The notes: generated by a model from the sequence alone, not told the origin. Positions 8,642 through 14,532 are shown, counted from the first letter of the stretch. The stretch is 15,471 bases of DNA from Actinophytocola sp050699915 (GCF_050699915.1 NZ_JBOHGA010000157.1:1-15471); one strand, 5' to 3'. Translations and numbers: made by a program.

Positions 8642-10137
8642 AGCAGGGCCGCGAGATGCCGGCGGCTCGCGTCGGGCAGAGTGACCAGATGCCGGACCCC
8701 ACACCGTCGACAGATGCCGACTTCCGCCTGTTCGTGCAGGGCGTGTCCGACTACGCGATCTTCATGCTCGACCCGTCCGGGCACATCACGAGCTGGAACA
8801 CCGGCGCGGAACGCATCAAGGGCTACCGCCCCGACGAGATCATCGGCCAGCACTTCTCGGTCTTCTACCCCGACGAGGACAAGACCGACGGCAAACCCGC
8901 CCGCGAGCTGAGGACCGCCGTCGCCGAGGGGCGCGTCGAGGACGAGGGCTGGCGCGTTCGCAAGGACGGCACCCGCTTCTGGGCCAACGTCGTCATCACC
9001 GCGCTGTACGGCGACGGCGGCGAGCTCCGCGGGTTCGGCAAGGTCACCCGCGACCTCACCGAACGCCGCACAGCCGAGCACGCGCTGTGGGAGAGCGAGG
9101 AACGCTTCCGGATGCTCGTGCAGAACGTCGTCGACTACGCGATCTTCATGCTGGACCCGTCCGGGCGCATCATGAGCTGGAACGCCGGCGCGGAACGCAT
9201 CAAGGGCTACCTCCCCGACGAAATCATCGGCCAGCACTTCTCCGTCTTCTACCCCGACGAGGACAACCTCGCCGGCAAACCCGCCGGCGAGCTCCAGGCC
9301 GCCGTCGCCGAGGGCCGGGTCCAGGACGAGGGCTGGCGCCTCCGCAAGGACGGCACCCGGTTCTGGGCCAACGTCACCATCACCGCGCTGTACGGCGACA
9401 GCGGCGAGCTCCGCGGGTTCGGCAAGGTCACCCGCGACCTCACCGAACGCCGCACCGCCGAGCAGATCCTCGACGAGCGCCGCCGGCTGCTGCGCCACCT
9501 CGTGCACGCCCAGGAGCTGGAGCGCCGCCGGATCGCGTGGGACGTGCACGACGACTCCATCCAGTCGATGGTCGCGGTCGGCATGCGGCTGCAGCTGCTC
9601 GCCGGCCGCCTGCCAGAGGAGTACCGGCAGACGCTGATCCAGCTCGACGAGGCGGTGCGTGGCACGATCACCAGGCTGCGCACGCTCGTCTTCCAGCTGC
9701 GCCCCACCGCGATCGACCGGCACGGCCTGGTCTCCGCGCTCACCGACTACCTGCGCGACGTGGTCACCGGCTGGGGTCTCGCGCCGACGCTGCACCACGA
9801 CGAGCTGGCCGAGGAGCCGCCGACCGAGACGGCGATCACGATCTTCCGGATCTGCCAGGAGGCGCTGACGAACGTGCGCAAGCACGCCAAGGCAGGCTCG
9901 GCCGACATCCATCTGTCCACTGTGGAGCACGGCACCCATGTCCGGGTGGTCGACGACGGCATCGGGTACAGCCGGGAACAGACCGAGGCCCAGCCGCTCG
10001 AGCACTTCGGCCTGATCGAGATGCGCGAGCGCGCCGAGACGGCCAGTGGCTGGTGGACGATCACCGGCGCGCCGGGCGACGGCACCACCGTCGAGTTCTG
10101 GCTGCCCACCATCATCCGGCCGGAGGTGACCCCGTGA
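8638..10137 (+). CDS. Double-PAS sensor histidine kinase, NarL/DegS (HisKA_3) type
   Basis: A 499-residue soluble kinase with no membrane segment. PAS-1 (about 29-148) and PAS-2 (about 157-276) are about 84% identical by my count and both carry DYAIFMLDPSG and HFSVFYPDED. A dimerisation/phosphoacceptor region follows with LERRRIAWDVHDDSIQSM (294-311; H304), then HATPase with ICQEALTNVRKHAKAG (405-420), VVDDGIGY (437-444) and FGLIEMRERA (458-467). HisKA_3 kinases usually phosphorylate NarL/LuxR regulators. GTG 8638 was chosen because it overlaps the previous stop (GTGA). ATG 8656 with a weak AGGG is an alternative. The stop overlaps the first mini-ORF of the 74-bp repeat. PAS ligands (haem, flavin or small molecule) cannot be told. 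Confidence 0.9.
   Translation: MKQGREMPAARVGQSDQMPDPTPSTDADFRLFVQGVSDYAIFMLDPSGHITSWNTGAERIKGYRPDEIIGQHFSVFYPDEDKTDGKPARELRTAVAEGRVEDEGWRVRKDGTRFWANVVITALYGDGGELRGFGKVTRDLTERRTAEHALWESEERFRMLVQNVVDYAIFMLDPSGRIMSWNAGAERIKGYLPDEIIGQHFSVFYPDEDNLAGKPAGELQAAVAEGRVQDEGWRLRKDGTRFWANVTITALYGDSGELRGFGKVTRDLTERRTAEQILDERRRLLRHLVHAQELERRRIAWDVHDDSIQSMVAVGMRLQLLAGRLPEEYRQTLIQLDEAVRGTITRLRTLVFQLRPTAIDRHGLVSALTDYLRDVVTGWGLAPTLHHDELAEEPPTETAITIFRICQEALTNVRKHAKAGSADIHLSTVEHGTHVRVVDDGIGYSREQTEAQPLEHFGLIEMRERAETASGWWTITGAPGDGTTVEFWLPTIIRPEVTP
8722..9080 (+). repeat. PAS-coding direct repeat, copy 1
   Basis: This segment codes PAS-1 and recurs at a constant offset of 384 bp (128 codons) as 9106-9464, with long identical DNA stretches and no indels. 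The similarity stops sharply after the RRTAE codons. It indicates a recent in-frame tandem duplication or continuing gene conversion inside the kinase gene. Confidence 0.9.
9106..9464 (+). repeat. PAS-coding direct repeat, copy 2
   Basis: Second copy, coding PAS-2 and offset 384 bp from copy 1. Amino-acid differences cluster in the first ten residues and in the loop after FYPDED, while the core and the KVTRDLTERRTAE tail are identical. The divergent loop may mark different ligand or partner preference. Confidence 0.9.
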
Positions 10138-10207
10138 GCGAGCTTGCGAGCGAACCAATGTCACAGGGCGACCGCGAGCGGCGGCACCGAGCCTGCGAGG
10201 GGGCGTC
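10134..10207 (+). repeat. 74-bp MIRU-like tandem repeat, copy 1
   Basis: The first of two direct 74-bp copies between the PAS kinase and its receiver gene. It begins with GTGAGCGAGC exactly at the kinase stop and ends with GAGGGGGCGTC before the next GTGAGC. It differs from copy 2 at two positions only (CCA/TCA and GCC/GCT within the mini-ORF). The 3' part supplies a ribosome site (GAGGGGG) for whatever start follows. Arrangement and size resemble mycobacterial interspersed repetitive units. Confidence 0.92.
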
Positions 10208-10211
10208 GTGA
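10134..10211 (+). CDS. 25-codon mini-ORF within repeat copy 1
   Basis: GTG 10134 overlaps the kinase stop TGA (10135-10137). The frame runs 25 codons to TGA 10209-10211, which overlaps GTG of the next unit. The kinase end supplies GGAGGTG (10122-10127) at good spacing. The predicted peptide is short, hydrophilic and Arg/Glu-rich (starts MSELASEPMSQG) with no known fold. It probably works as a translational relay rather than as a functional peptide. No evidence of expression exists here. Confidence 0.4.
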   Translation: MSELASEPMSQGDRERRHRACEGAS

Positions 10212-10281
10212 GCGAGCTTGCGAGCGAATCAATGTCACAGGGCGACCGCGAGCGGCGGCACCGAGCTTGCGAGGGGGCGTC
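10208..10281 (+). repeat. 74-bp MIRU-like tandem repeat, copy 2
   Basis: Second copy, abutting the first without spacer and ending directly before GTGAGCACC, the start of the receiver gene. The motif CGAGCTTGCGAG occurs twice inside this copy, near each end, so the unit itself has internal repetition. GTGAGC at the receiver start looks like a third, truncated repeat boundary or the original target site. Confidence 0.92.
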
Positions 10282-10285
10282 GTGA
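10208..10285 (+). CDS. 25-codon mini-ORF within repeat copy 2
   Basis: GTG 10208 overlaps the first mini-ORF stop. The frame ends at TGA 10283-10285, which overlaps GTG 10282 of the receiver gene. The ribosome site is the GAGGGGG at the end of copy 1 (10197-10203). The product differs from the first at one residue (Ser for Pro at position 8). The other repeat difference is silent, so the reading frame appears to be preserved. Confidence 0.4.
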   Translation: MSELASESMSQGDRERRHRACEGAS

Positions 10286-10665
10286 GCACCGTCACCACGC
10301 GCCTGCGGGTCCTCATCTCCGACGACGACCCGATGATCCGCGACGCGCTGCGCGAGGTGCTCGACTCCGAGCCGGACATCGACGTGGTCGGTGTGGCCGG
10401 GGACGCGGACGAGGCCATCGCGCTCGCCGTGGAGCACGCGCCCGCGGTCGTGGTGCTGGATGTGCGAATGCCCGGGGGCGGCGGCCCGCGGGCGGCGCGG
10501 GAGATACTGAACCGCGCGCCGCGCACCCGGATCCTTGCGTTCTCCGCCTACGACGACTCGGGCACGGTGGCGGAGATGATGCGTGCCGGGATCGTCGAGT
10601 ACCTGCTGAAGGGCTCGCCCAACACGGAGATCGTGGCCGCCGTTCGCCGGGCCGGCACGGAGTAG
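10282..10665 (+). CDS. Single-domain response regulator after the MIRU-like repeats
   Basis: 127 residues forming one receiver: pocket ISDDDPM (12-18), phospho-acceptor D60 in VVVLDVRMPGGGG, AFSAYDD (86-92) where Ser replaces the usual switch Thr, and K110 in YLLKGSP. It ends at the fifth helix with no output domain. The sequence is NarL-like in the receiver, so it may be a regulator that lost its helix-turn-helix. GTG 10282 overlaps the stop of the second mini-ORF and has GAGGGGG seven to ten bases upstream. In-frame upstream codons to 10144 belong to the repeat and were excluded. It is presumably phosphorylated by the PAS kinase, and its downstream target is unknown. Confidence 0.88.
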   Translation: MSTVTTRLRVLISDDDPMIRDALREVLDSEPDIDVVGVAGDADEAIALAVEHAPAVVVLDVRMPGGGGPRAAREILNRAPRTRILAFSAYDDSGTVAEMMRAGIVEYLLKGSPNTEIVAAVRRAGTE

Positions 10666-10708
10666 CACTCGGGAGTGGTCCCAGGCTCGCCGTGATCTCC
10701 TCCGCACC

Positions 10709-11206
10709 ATGACACGACACGCGGCGGTGCTGCTGCTGGCCGGCGTTCTCCTGGTGCCGGCCTGCACGGCGAGAACGGGTGCGGCCTCCGCTCCGACAAC
10801 GCCCCCCACCACGACTACCACCTCCTCCGCACCATCCTCGTCCGCGCCACCGGCGCCGACGGCCGCCGCGGACGGCGGGAACGTGGCCGCCTGCCGGGAC
10901 GCCGTCTGCGAGGTGCGGCTGACGGGCCGGACGGTGATCCCGGTCGGACCGGCGACCGGCATCGCCGAGGTGGCCGTCGAGTCGATCGTCGACGACGCGG
11001 TCACCGCGGCGATCACGCTGTCCGGCAACGAGTTCTCCCTCGACTGCCAGGGCGACTCGCGCTGCGAGACCTCGATCGTCGGCACCACTCCCCCGGTCGC
11101 CTTCATCACGGCACACCCGGGCGCCCGGGTCGCCGTCAACCGGGTGGTCGTGGCGGTCACGGCCGCGGCCGACGGCGTCGCGGTCCTGCGGCTGTCGCGG
11201 AGCTAG
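10709..11206 (+). CDS. Small secreted lipoprotein, unknown function
   Basis: 165 residues: a signal peptide with lipobox VPAC (Cys about residue 19), a Ser/Thr/Pro/Ala-rich linker (about 25-55), and a compact beta-rich domain with four Cys (in AACRDAVCEV and in DCQGDSRCE) that could form two disulfides. No family is recognised. It would sit on the outer face of the membrane. The ATG has no clear Shine-Dalgarno. It lies 43 bp after the receiver gene and could be read through from it. It ends convergently with the phosphotransferase gene, the two stop codons sharing the palindrome CTAG (11203-11206). Confidence 0.75.
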   Translation: MTRHAAVLLLAGVLLVPACTARTGAASAPTTPPTTTTTSSAPSSSAPPAPTAAADGGNVAACRDAVCEVRLTGRTVIPVGPATGIAEVAVESIVDDAVTAAITLSGNEFSLDCQGDSRCETSIVGTTPPVAFITAHPGARVAVNRVVVAVTAAADGVAVLRLSRS

Positions 11207-11736
11207 ACGAGGTGCGCGGCGATCTCCCGCGCGCACGCCAACGCCTCGGTGCGCGTCGTGTCCACCTCGAGGTCGTAGACCACGCCGCGGTGGACCAGCT
11301 CGGCCTGGGACTCGGCCATTCCGGCGACCCGGTCGCCCCGTGCGAGCTCGCGCCCCGCGGCGACGGCGCCGTCGCACCGGACGCCGACCCACAACGTCGG
11401 CACGCCGTCCAGCGCGCGCCGCCACCGCCCCTGGGACGCGGGGCCGCCGAGGAAGACGTCGTCCACGACGATCCGGGCGCCGGCCTTCACCATCGCGGCG
11501 GTCCCCGCGAGCCAGGCCGCCTCCAGCTCACGGAACTCCGGCCCGACGGTCACCTCGCCATCGGCGGCGAACTCGATGCCGGCGGCCGAGGTCCGCAGGG
11601 CCACCGGCATCGTCTCGATCAACATGTCGACCCCGACGGCCAGCCACGGGTCCGGCAGCACCGCCTGCAAGCAGCGCGCGATCCCCGACTTTCCCGAACT
11701 GGAGCCGCCGTTGAGCACGATCACCCGAGTGGTCAC
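11203..11736 (-). CDS. cpt: Chloramphenicol 3-O-phosphotransferase homologue
   Basis: 177 residues. The P-loop GGSSSGKS (10-17), D37 in AVGVDMLIETMP, DDVFLGG (92-98), VGVRCDGAVA (117-126) and GRELARGDRVAGMA (128-141) follow, almost residue for residue, the Streptomyces venezuelae Cpt protein as I recall it (178 residues, catalytic Asp37). That enzyme inactivates chloramphenicol by ATP-dependent phosphorylation of its primary hydroxyl and protects the producer. No chloramphenicol biosynthetic genes lie in this window, so here it would be a stand-alone resistance gene or a kinase for a related hydroxyl substrate. Start GTG 11734-11736 is 6 nt after a -10-like TACCGT and has no ribosome site, so it is probably leaderless. 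Confidence 0.88.
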   Translation of the reverse strand: MTTRVIVLNGGSSSGKSGIARCLQAVLPDPWLAVGVDMLIETMPVALRTSAAGIEFAADGEVTVGPEFRELEAAWLAGTAAMVKAGARIVVDDVFLGGPASQGRWRRALDGVPTLWVGVRCDGAVAAGRELARGDRVAGMAESQAELVHRGVVYDLEVDTTRTEALACAREIAAHLV

Positions 11737-11742
11737 CGCGCC

Positions 11743-11748
11743 ACGGTA
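11743..11748 (-). promoter_or_regulatory. -10 box of the leaderless phosphotransferase gene
   Basis: The minus strand reads TACCGT (TANNNT), then six bases, then the GTG start. No -35 of the usual form was seen. It lies back to back with the hydrolase -10 (11776-11781), whose own start is in the opposite direction. Confidence 0.45.
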
Positions 11749-11775
11749 GCGGCCGCGCGCCGGACGACGCGCTCC

Positions 11776-11781
11776 TAGACT
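11776..11781 (+). promoter_or_regulatory. -10 box of the leaderless hydrolase gene
   Basis: TAGACT (TANNNT) is followed by seven bases and then ATG 11789, with no Shine-Dalgarno. The transcript would start at or next to the ATG. Confidence 0.5.
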
Positions 11782-11788
11782 CGCGGAC

Positions 11789-12535
11789 ATGGGCAGCAAG
11801 GTGATCGGCCTGACGACCGTCGACGGGCTGCGCCTCGACGCCCGGTGGCACGAGGGCGGCGGCGACCGCGCGGTCGTGCTGGCCCACGGGCTCACCGTCG
11901 ACCTCGAAGAGAACGGGTTGTTCGAGCCGCTCGCCGAGAAGTTGGTCGCACGTGGACTTTCCGTGCTGCGGTTCTCCTTTCGCGGCCACGGGGCGAGCGA
12001 CGGCATCGACACCGAGTCGACCATCGCCGGGGAGCGGATGGACCTGCGGGCCGCGGTCGACTGGGTCGGGCGGCCGGTCGCGCTGCTCGGTTCCAGCTTC
12101 GGCGCGGTGAGCGTGTCGCTGTCGCTGGCCGAGCTCGGCGACACGGTCCGCGCCGTCGTGCTGTGGCAGCCGGTCCTCGACCTGCGCCGGACGTTCCTCG
12201 TCCCGGAGCTGCCGCGGGGTCGGGTGCTCTACCGCGGCTGGAACCGCGGCACTCTCGACATCGAGGGCCGGTTCCGGCTCGGCACGGCGCTCTACGGCGA
12301 GCTGGGCACGGTCGACCCGCTGACGGCGTTCCTCCTGAGCACGCCGCCGGCGTTGGTCGTGCACGGCGACGCCGACTCGCTCGTCTCCCACGAGATCGCC
12401 CGGGAGACCGCGCAGCTTCGGCCGGGCACCGACTGGCATTCGGTGCCCGGCGCGGAGCATGGGTTCCTCGAGCCGGCCGCGGCCGCCGACGTCGTCGGCG
12501 TGACCGCGCGCTGGCTCGCTAGCGGAACACCCTGA
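11789..12535 (+). CDS. Alpha/beta hydrolase
   Basis: 248 residues, cytoplasmic. The oxyanion region is LAHGLTVD (31-38), strand 4 is RFSFRGHGASDG (61-72), the nucleophile elbow is LLGSSFGAV (99-107; S103), the acid is in VVHGDADSLVS (190-200; probably D196), and H224 is in PGAEHGFLEP (220-229). Charge-relay positions and length are normal for a serine hydrolase/esterase or acyl-peptidase-like enzyme. The substrate cannot be told. It diverges from the phosphotransferase gene across 52 bp. The shared region raises the possibility of joint control, for example in handling an acylated antibiotic, but this is speculative. Its 3' end overlaps the GH16 gene by 17 bp. Confidence 0.87.
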   Translation: MGSKVIGLTTVDGLRLDARWHEGGGDRAVVLAHGLTVDLEENGLFEPLAEKLVARGLSVLRFSFRGHGASDGIDTESTIAGERMDLRAAVDWVGRPVALLGSSFGAVSVSLSLAELGDTVRAVVLWQPVLDLRRTFLVPELPRGRVLYRGWNRGTLDIEGRFRLGTALYGELGTVDPLTAFLLSTPPALVVHGDADSLVSHEIARETAQLRPGTDWHSVPGAEHGFLEPAAAADVVGVTARWLASGTP

Positions 12536-14243
12536 CGTAGTCGATCACCATGTTCTGCGGCAGCTGGGTGCCCGGCCCGGGCGGCCCCGGCCAGTCGCCG
12601 CCGACGGCGTTGTTCAGGATGAGGAAGAACGGGTGGTCGTACACCCACGGCCCTCTCGTCTGCTCCAGCTGGTCCCGGTTCACCGTGAAGAAACCGTTGC
12701 CGTCAACGAAGAACGTCATGTGGCCGGCATCCCACTCGACGGCGAACACGTGGTACGCCGCGCTCGCCGGACCGCCGAGGTCCAGCGGTGCCCCGTGCCC
12801 GCCCGCGCCGAAGTAGGCCGGCGCGTGCAGCGTGGAGTACACGAGGTTCGGCTCGCGGCCGATGTGCTCCAGGATGTCGATCTCACCGCTCGCGGGCCAC
12901 GGCGTGCCGGCGAAGAAGTCGCTGCCCAGCATCCAGAACGCCGGCCACAGGCCCTGCGTGCTCGACACCTTGACCCGCGCCTCGACCCGCCCGTAGGTGG
13001 TCTCGAACTTGCCGTGCGTGTTGAGCCGGCCGGAGGTGTACTGGCACGTCGTGCTGCCGCCGCTGTTCGGGTCCGGCGGGCAGGACGAGCCCGGCGTGAC
13101 CTCGCGGCGCGCCTGGATCACCAGGTTGCCGGCGCCGTCCATCCGCGCGTTGGCGTTGTTCGTGTAGTACTGCAGCTCGTTGTTCACGCCCGGCCCGATC
13201 TCGGGTGTCCACTTGGCAGGGTCCGGAGTGGACCCGTTGGGGCCGTTGAACTCGTCGCTCCACACGAGGTTGTCGAAGTCCGGCGCGGGCGGGGGCTGCG
13301 GAGGCGGTGTGGGGGCGCCGCCGGTGCCGTACACCTGGAACTCCCACAGCGAGTAGCCGTAGCCGTTCGACCGCTGCGTGCCGTACATCCGCACGTACCG
13401 GCCGGTGCCCGAGACCGTCAGCGTCTCCTTGAACCCGCGGCCCGCGGTGGTCGAGTGGATCGGCCGCCAGTTCGCGTTGTCGTCGGACACCTGGAGCTCG
13501 TAGGACACCGCGTACGCCGGATCCCACTGCAGCACCACGCGGCTGATCGTCGCGGTGGCACCGAGGTCGACCGTGATCCAGCCGGGGTCGACCCAGCCGT
13601 TGGTCGAGCTCGTCGCCCACCGGGTGGCCGGATCGAGGTCGGTGGCCTTGGCCGGCGTACACGCGCGGCAGGCGCCGTCGTCCTGGAAGGTCGACGCGGT
13701 GGCCGGCTTCCGGTACGACAGCAGGCCGTCGGGCGCCGGGCTGGTGCCGGAGCTGCCGTAGACCTGGAGCTCCCACAGCGAGTAGCCGTACTGGGTGGCC
13801 CGCGAGGTCAGCTGCAGCCGCACGTACCGGCCGGTGCCGGTGACCGCGAGCGTCTGGTCGCCGCCACCACCCGCGGTGGTGGTGTGCACGGTGGACCACG
13901 TGGCCCCGTCGCCGGAGACCTGCACGGTGAACGCCAGCGCGTAGGCGGCCTCCCAGCGCAGCCGCACCTCCTCGAGCGTCGCGGTCACGCCGAGGTCCAC
14001 CTGGATCCACTGTGGATCGGAGAACCCGCTCGACCACCGCGTGCCGAGGTCGCCGTCCACCGCGGCGGTGCCGGGGAAGGCGGCCGACTCGGCCGAGGAC
14101 ACGGTGACCGGACGGTTCTGGGAGAGCAGCGTGCCCGCGGCGGCCGCCTGGCCGGGCACGGAGAGCAGGGTGACCGCGAGGGCGGCGACCACCGACGTCG
14201 GCAGGAACCGGCGGCGGCGCCGTCGGGAGGCAACGGATCTCAT
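12519..14243 (-). CDS. Secreted GH16 beta-glucanase with two discoidin-type CBMs
   Basis: 574 residues. An Arg-rich Sec signal peptide ends near AAAAG (about 37). Two F5/8-type C (CBM32-like) domains follow, about 38-165 and 172-307, each with a TRW motif, a (V)DLG strand and YGYSLWE-Q-VYG at the end. A Pro-rich linker (310-321) leads to a GH16 domain (about 325-574): VWSDEFNG (327-334), LWPAFWMLG (432-440) and the catalytic GEIDILEHIG (453-462) with nucleophile E454 and acid/base E459. GH16 enzymes of this form usually hydrolyse beta-1,3-glucans such as laminarin or fungal wall glucan. Start ATG 14243 was chosen for the AGAGGAG ribosome site. The frame stays open to 14399, but without signal sequence logic. 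Carries operator-like palindromes upstream. Confidence 0.92.
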   Translation of the reverse strand: MRSVASRRRRRRFLPTSVVAALAVTLLSVPGQAAAAGTLLSQNRPVTVSSAESAAFPGTAAVDGDLGTRWSSGFSDPQWIQVDLGVTATLEEVRLRWEAAYALAFTVQVSGDGATWSTVHTTTAGGGGDQTLAVTGTGRYVRLQLTSRATQYGYSLWELQVYGSSGTSPAPDGLLSYRKPATASTFQDDGACRACTPAKATDLDPATRWATSSTNGWVDPGWITVDLGATATISRVVLQWDPAYAVSYELQVSDDNANWRPIHSTTAGRGFKETLTVSGTGRYVRMYGTQRSNGYGYSLWEFQVYGTGGAPTPPPQPPPAPDFDNLVWSDEFNGPNGSTPDPAKWTPEIGPGVNNELQYYTNNANARMDGAGNLVIQARREVTPGSSCPPDPNSGGSTTCQYTSGRLNTHGKFETTYGRVEARVKVSSTQGLWPAFWMLGSDFFAGTPWPASGEIDILEHIGREPNLVYSTLHAPAYFGAGGHGAPLDLGGPASAAYHVFAVEWDAGHMTFFVDGNGFFTVNRDQLEQTRGPWVYDHPFFLILNNAVGGDWPGPPGPGTQLPQNMVIDYVRVFR

Positions 14244-14251
14244 GAGCGCTC
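14244..14251. promoter_or_regulatory. Operator core beside the GH16 start codon
   Basis: GAGCGCTC is an exact copy of the inner 8 bp of the palindromes at 14311-14322 and 14479-14490. It overlaps the ribosome site next to the GH16 start. It may be an auxiliary repressor site or chance. Confidence 0.35.
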
Positions 14252-14310
14252 CTCTGCGCGCGGCGCGGCAACGGCCGCGCGACGGGAAGAAGGGAAGGCA
14301 GGGGGCGTGC

Positions 14311-14322
14311 GAGAGCGCTCTC
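14311..14322. promoter_or_regulatory. LacI-type operator palindrome, GH16 side
   Basis: GAGAGCGCTCTC is a perfect 12-bp palindrome with the central CG of LacI-family operators; its core GAGCGCTC also lies in the TGGGAGCGCTCCCA site of cellulose repressors CebR/CelR. It lies about 11 nt downstream of the GH16 -10, at the expected transcription start, a repression position. The same 12 bp recur at 14479-14490. Confidence 0.7.
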
Positions 14323-14333
14323 TCCTGAGACAG

Positions 14334-14362
14334 AGGGTGCCGTCGGCGCCACATGGTGTCAA
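14334..14362 (-). promoter_or_regulatory. Promoter of the GH16 gene
   Basis: On the minus strand TTGACA (14362-14357) and CACCCT (14339-14334) are 17 bp apart. The -35 is perfect and the -10 keeps only the conserved A and T. The operator at 14311-14322 follows immediately. Confidence 0.55.
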
Positions 14363-14417
14363 GACTGTCCGTTTCGTAGCGCCATTCAGCGCTGCTCACT
14401 AGGCCGAACAGGCCCTA

Positions 14418-14438
14418 TTTGTTCCTGTGCGAAACAAA
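14418..14438. promoter_or_regulatory. Inverted repeat upstream of the DUF1996 promoter
   Basis: TTTGTT (14418-14423) and AACAAA (14433-14438) are exact inverted arms around 9 bp, just upstream of the -35 at 14443. The AT-rich arms stand out in this GC-rich window. It could be an activator site, but no family is recognised. Confidence 0.35.
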
Positions 14439-14442
14439 GTCG

Positions 14443-14471
14443 TTGACCGGAAATGTGATCCACGTCATGCT
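14443..14471 (+). promoter_or_regulatory. Promoter of the DUF1996 gene
   Basis: TTGACC (14443-14448), 17 bp, then CATGCT (14466-14471). The layout mirrors the GH16 promoter and again leads straight into the palindrome. The spacer contains TGTGA-N6-TCA (14455-14468), a partial CRP-like site. Confidence 0.55.
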
Positions 14472-14478
14472 CAAGTAT

Positions 14479-14490
14479 GAGAGCGCTCTC
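14479..14490. promoter_or_regulatory. LacI-type operator palindrome, DUF1996 side
   Basis: The second exact GAGAGCGCTCTC, 7 nt after the -10 of the DUF1996 gene and so at about +1 to +12. It is 168 bp centre to centre from the other copy. Confidence 0.7.
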
Positions 14491-14532
14491 TCGCTACCCC
14501 TGCATTCTCGACTTTCGAGGGAGTTCGACTTC

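Noticed and set aside
10134..10281. CRISPR array
   Set aside because: Only two abutting 74-bp units exist, with no unique spacers. The units are coding-frame compatible instead.
10134..10285. Insertion sequence remnant
   Set aside because: No transposase, no terminal inverted repeats and an exact tandem arrangement at stop/start overlaps. A MIRU-like unit explains it better.
10696..10836. 14-bp direct repeat CTCCTCCGCACCAT before and inside the lipoprotein gene
   Set aside because: The second copy lies in the Ser/Thr/Pro-rich linker, where such codon strings are expected. Nothing else supports a functional repeat.
8356..11160. Minus-strand open frame of over 900 codons opposite the PAS kinase, repeats and receiver
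   Set aside because: It lies opposite genes with intact catalytic motifs, and its apparent internal repetition simply mirrors the PAS and 74-bp duplications on the plus strand.
14387..14394. Further operator copy CAGCGCTG between the two palindromes
   Set aside because: It shares only the 6-bp AGCGCT core, which is too short to separate from chance.
12633..14402. Plus-strand open frame opposite the GH16 gene
   Set aside because: The minus-strand frame has a signal peptide, two discoidin domains and the GH16 catalytic motif. The plus frame has no recognisable domain.
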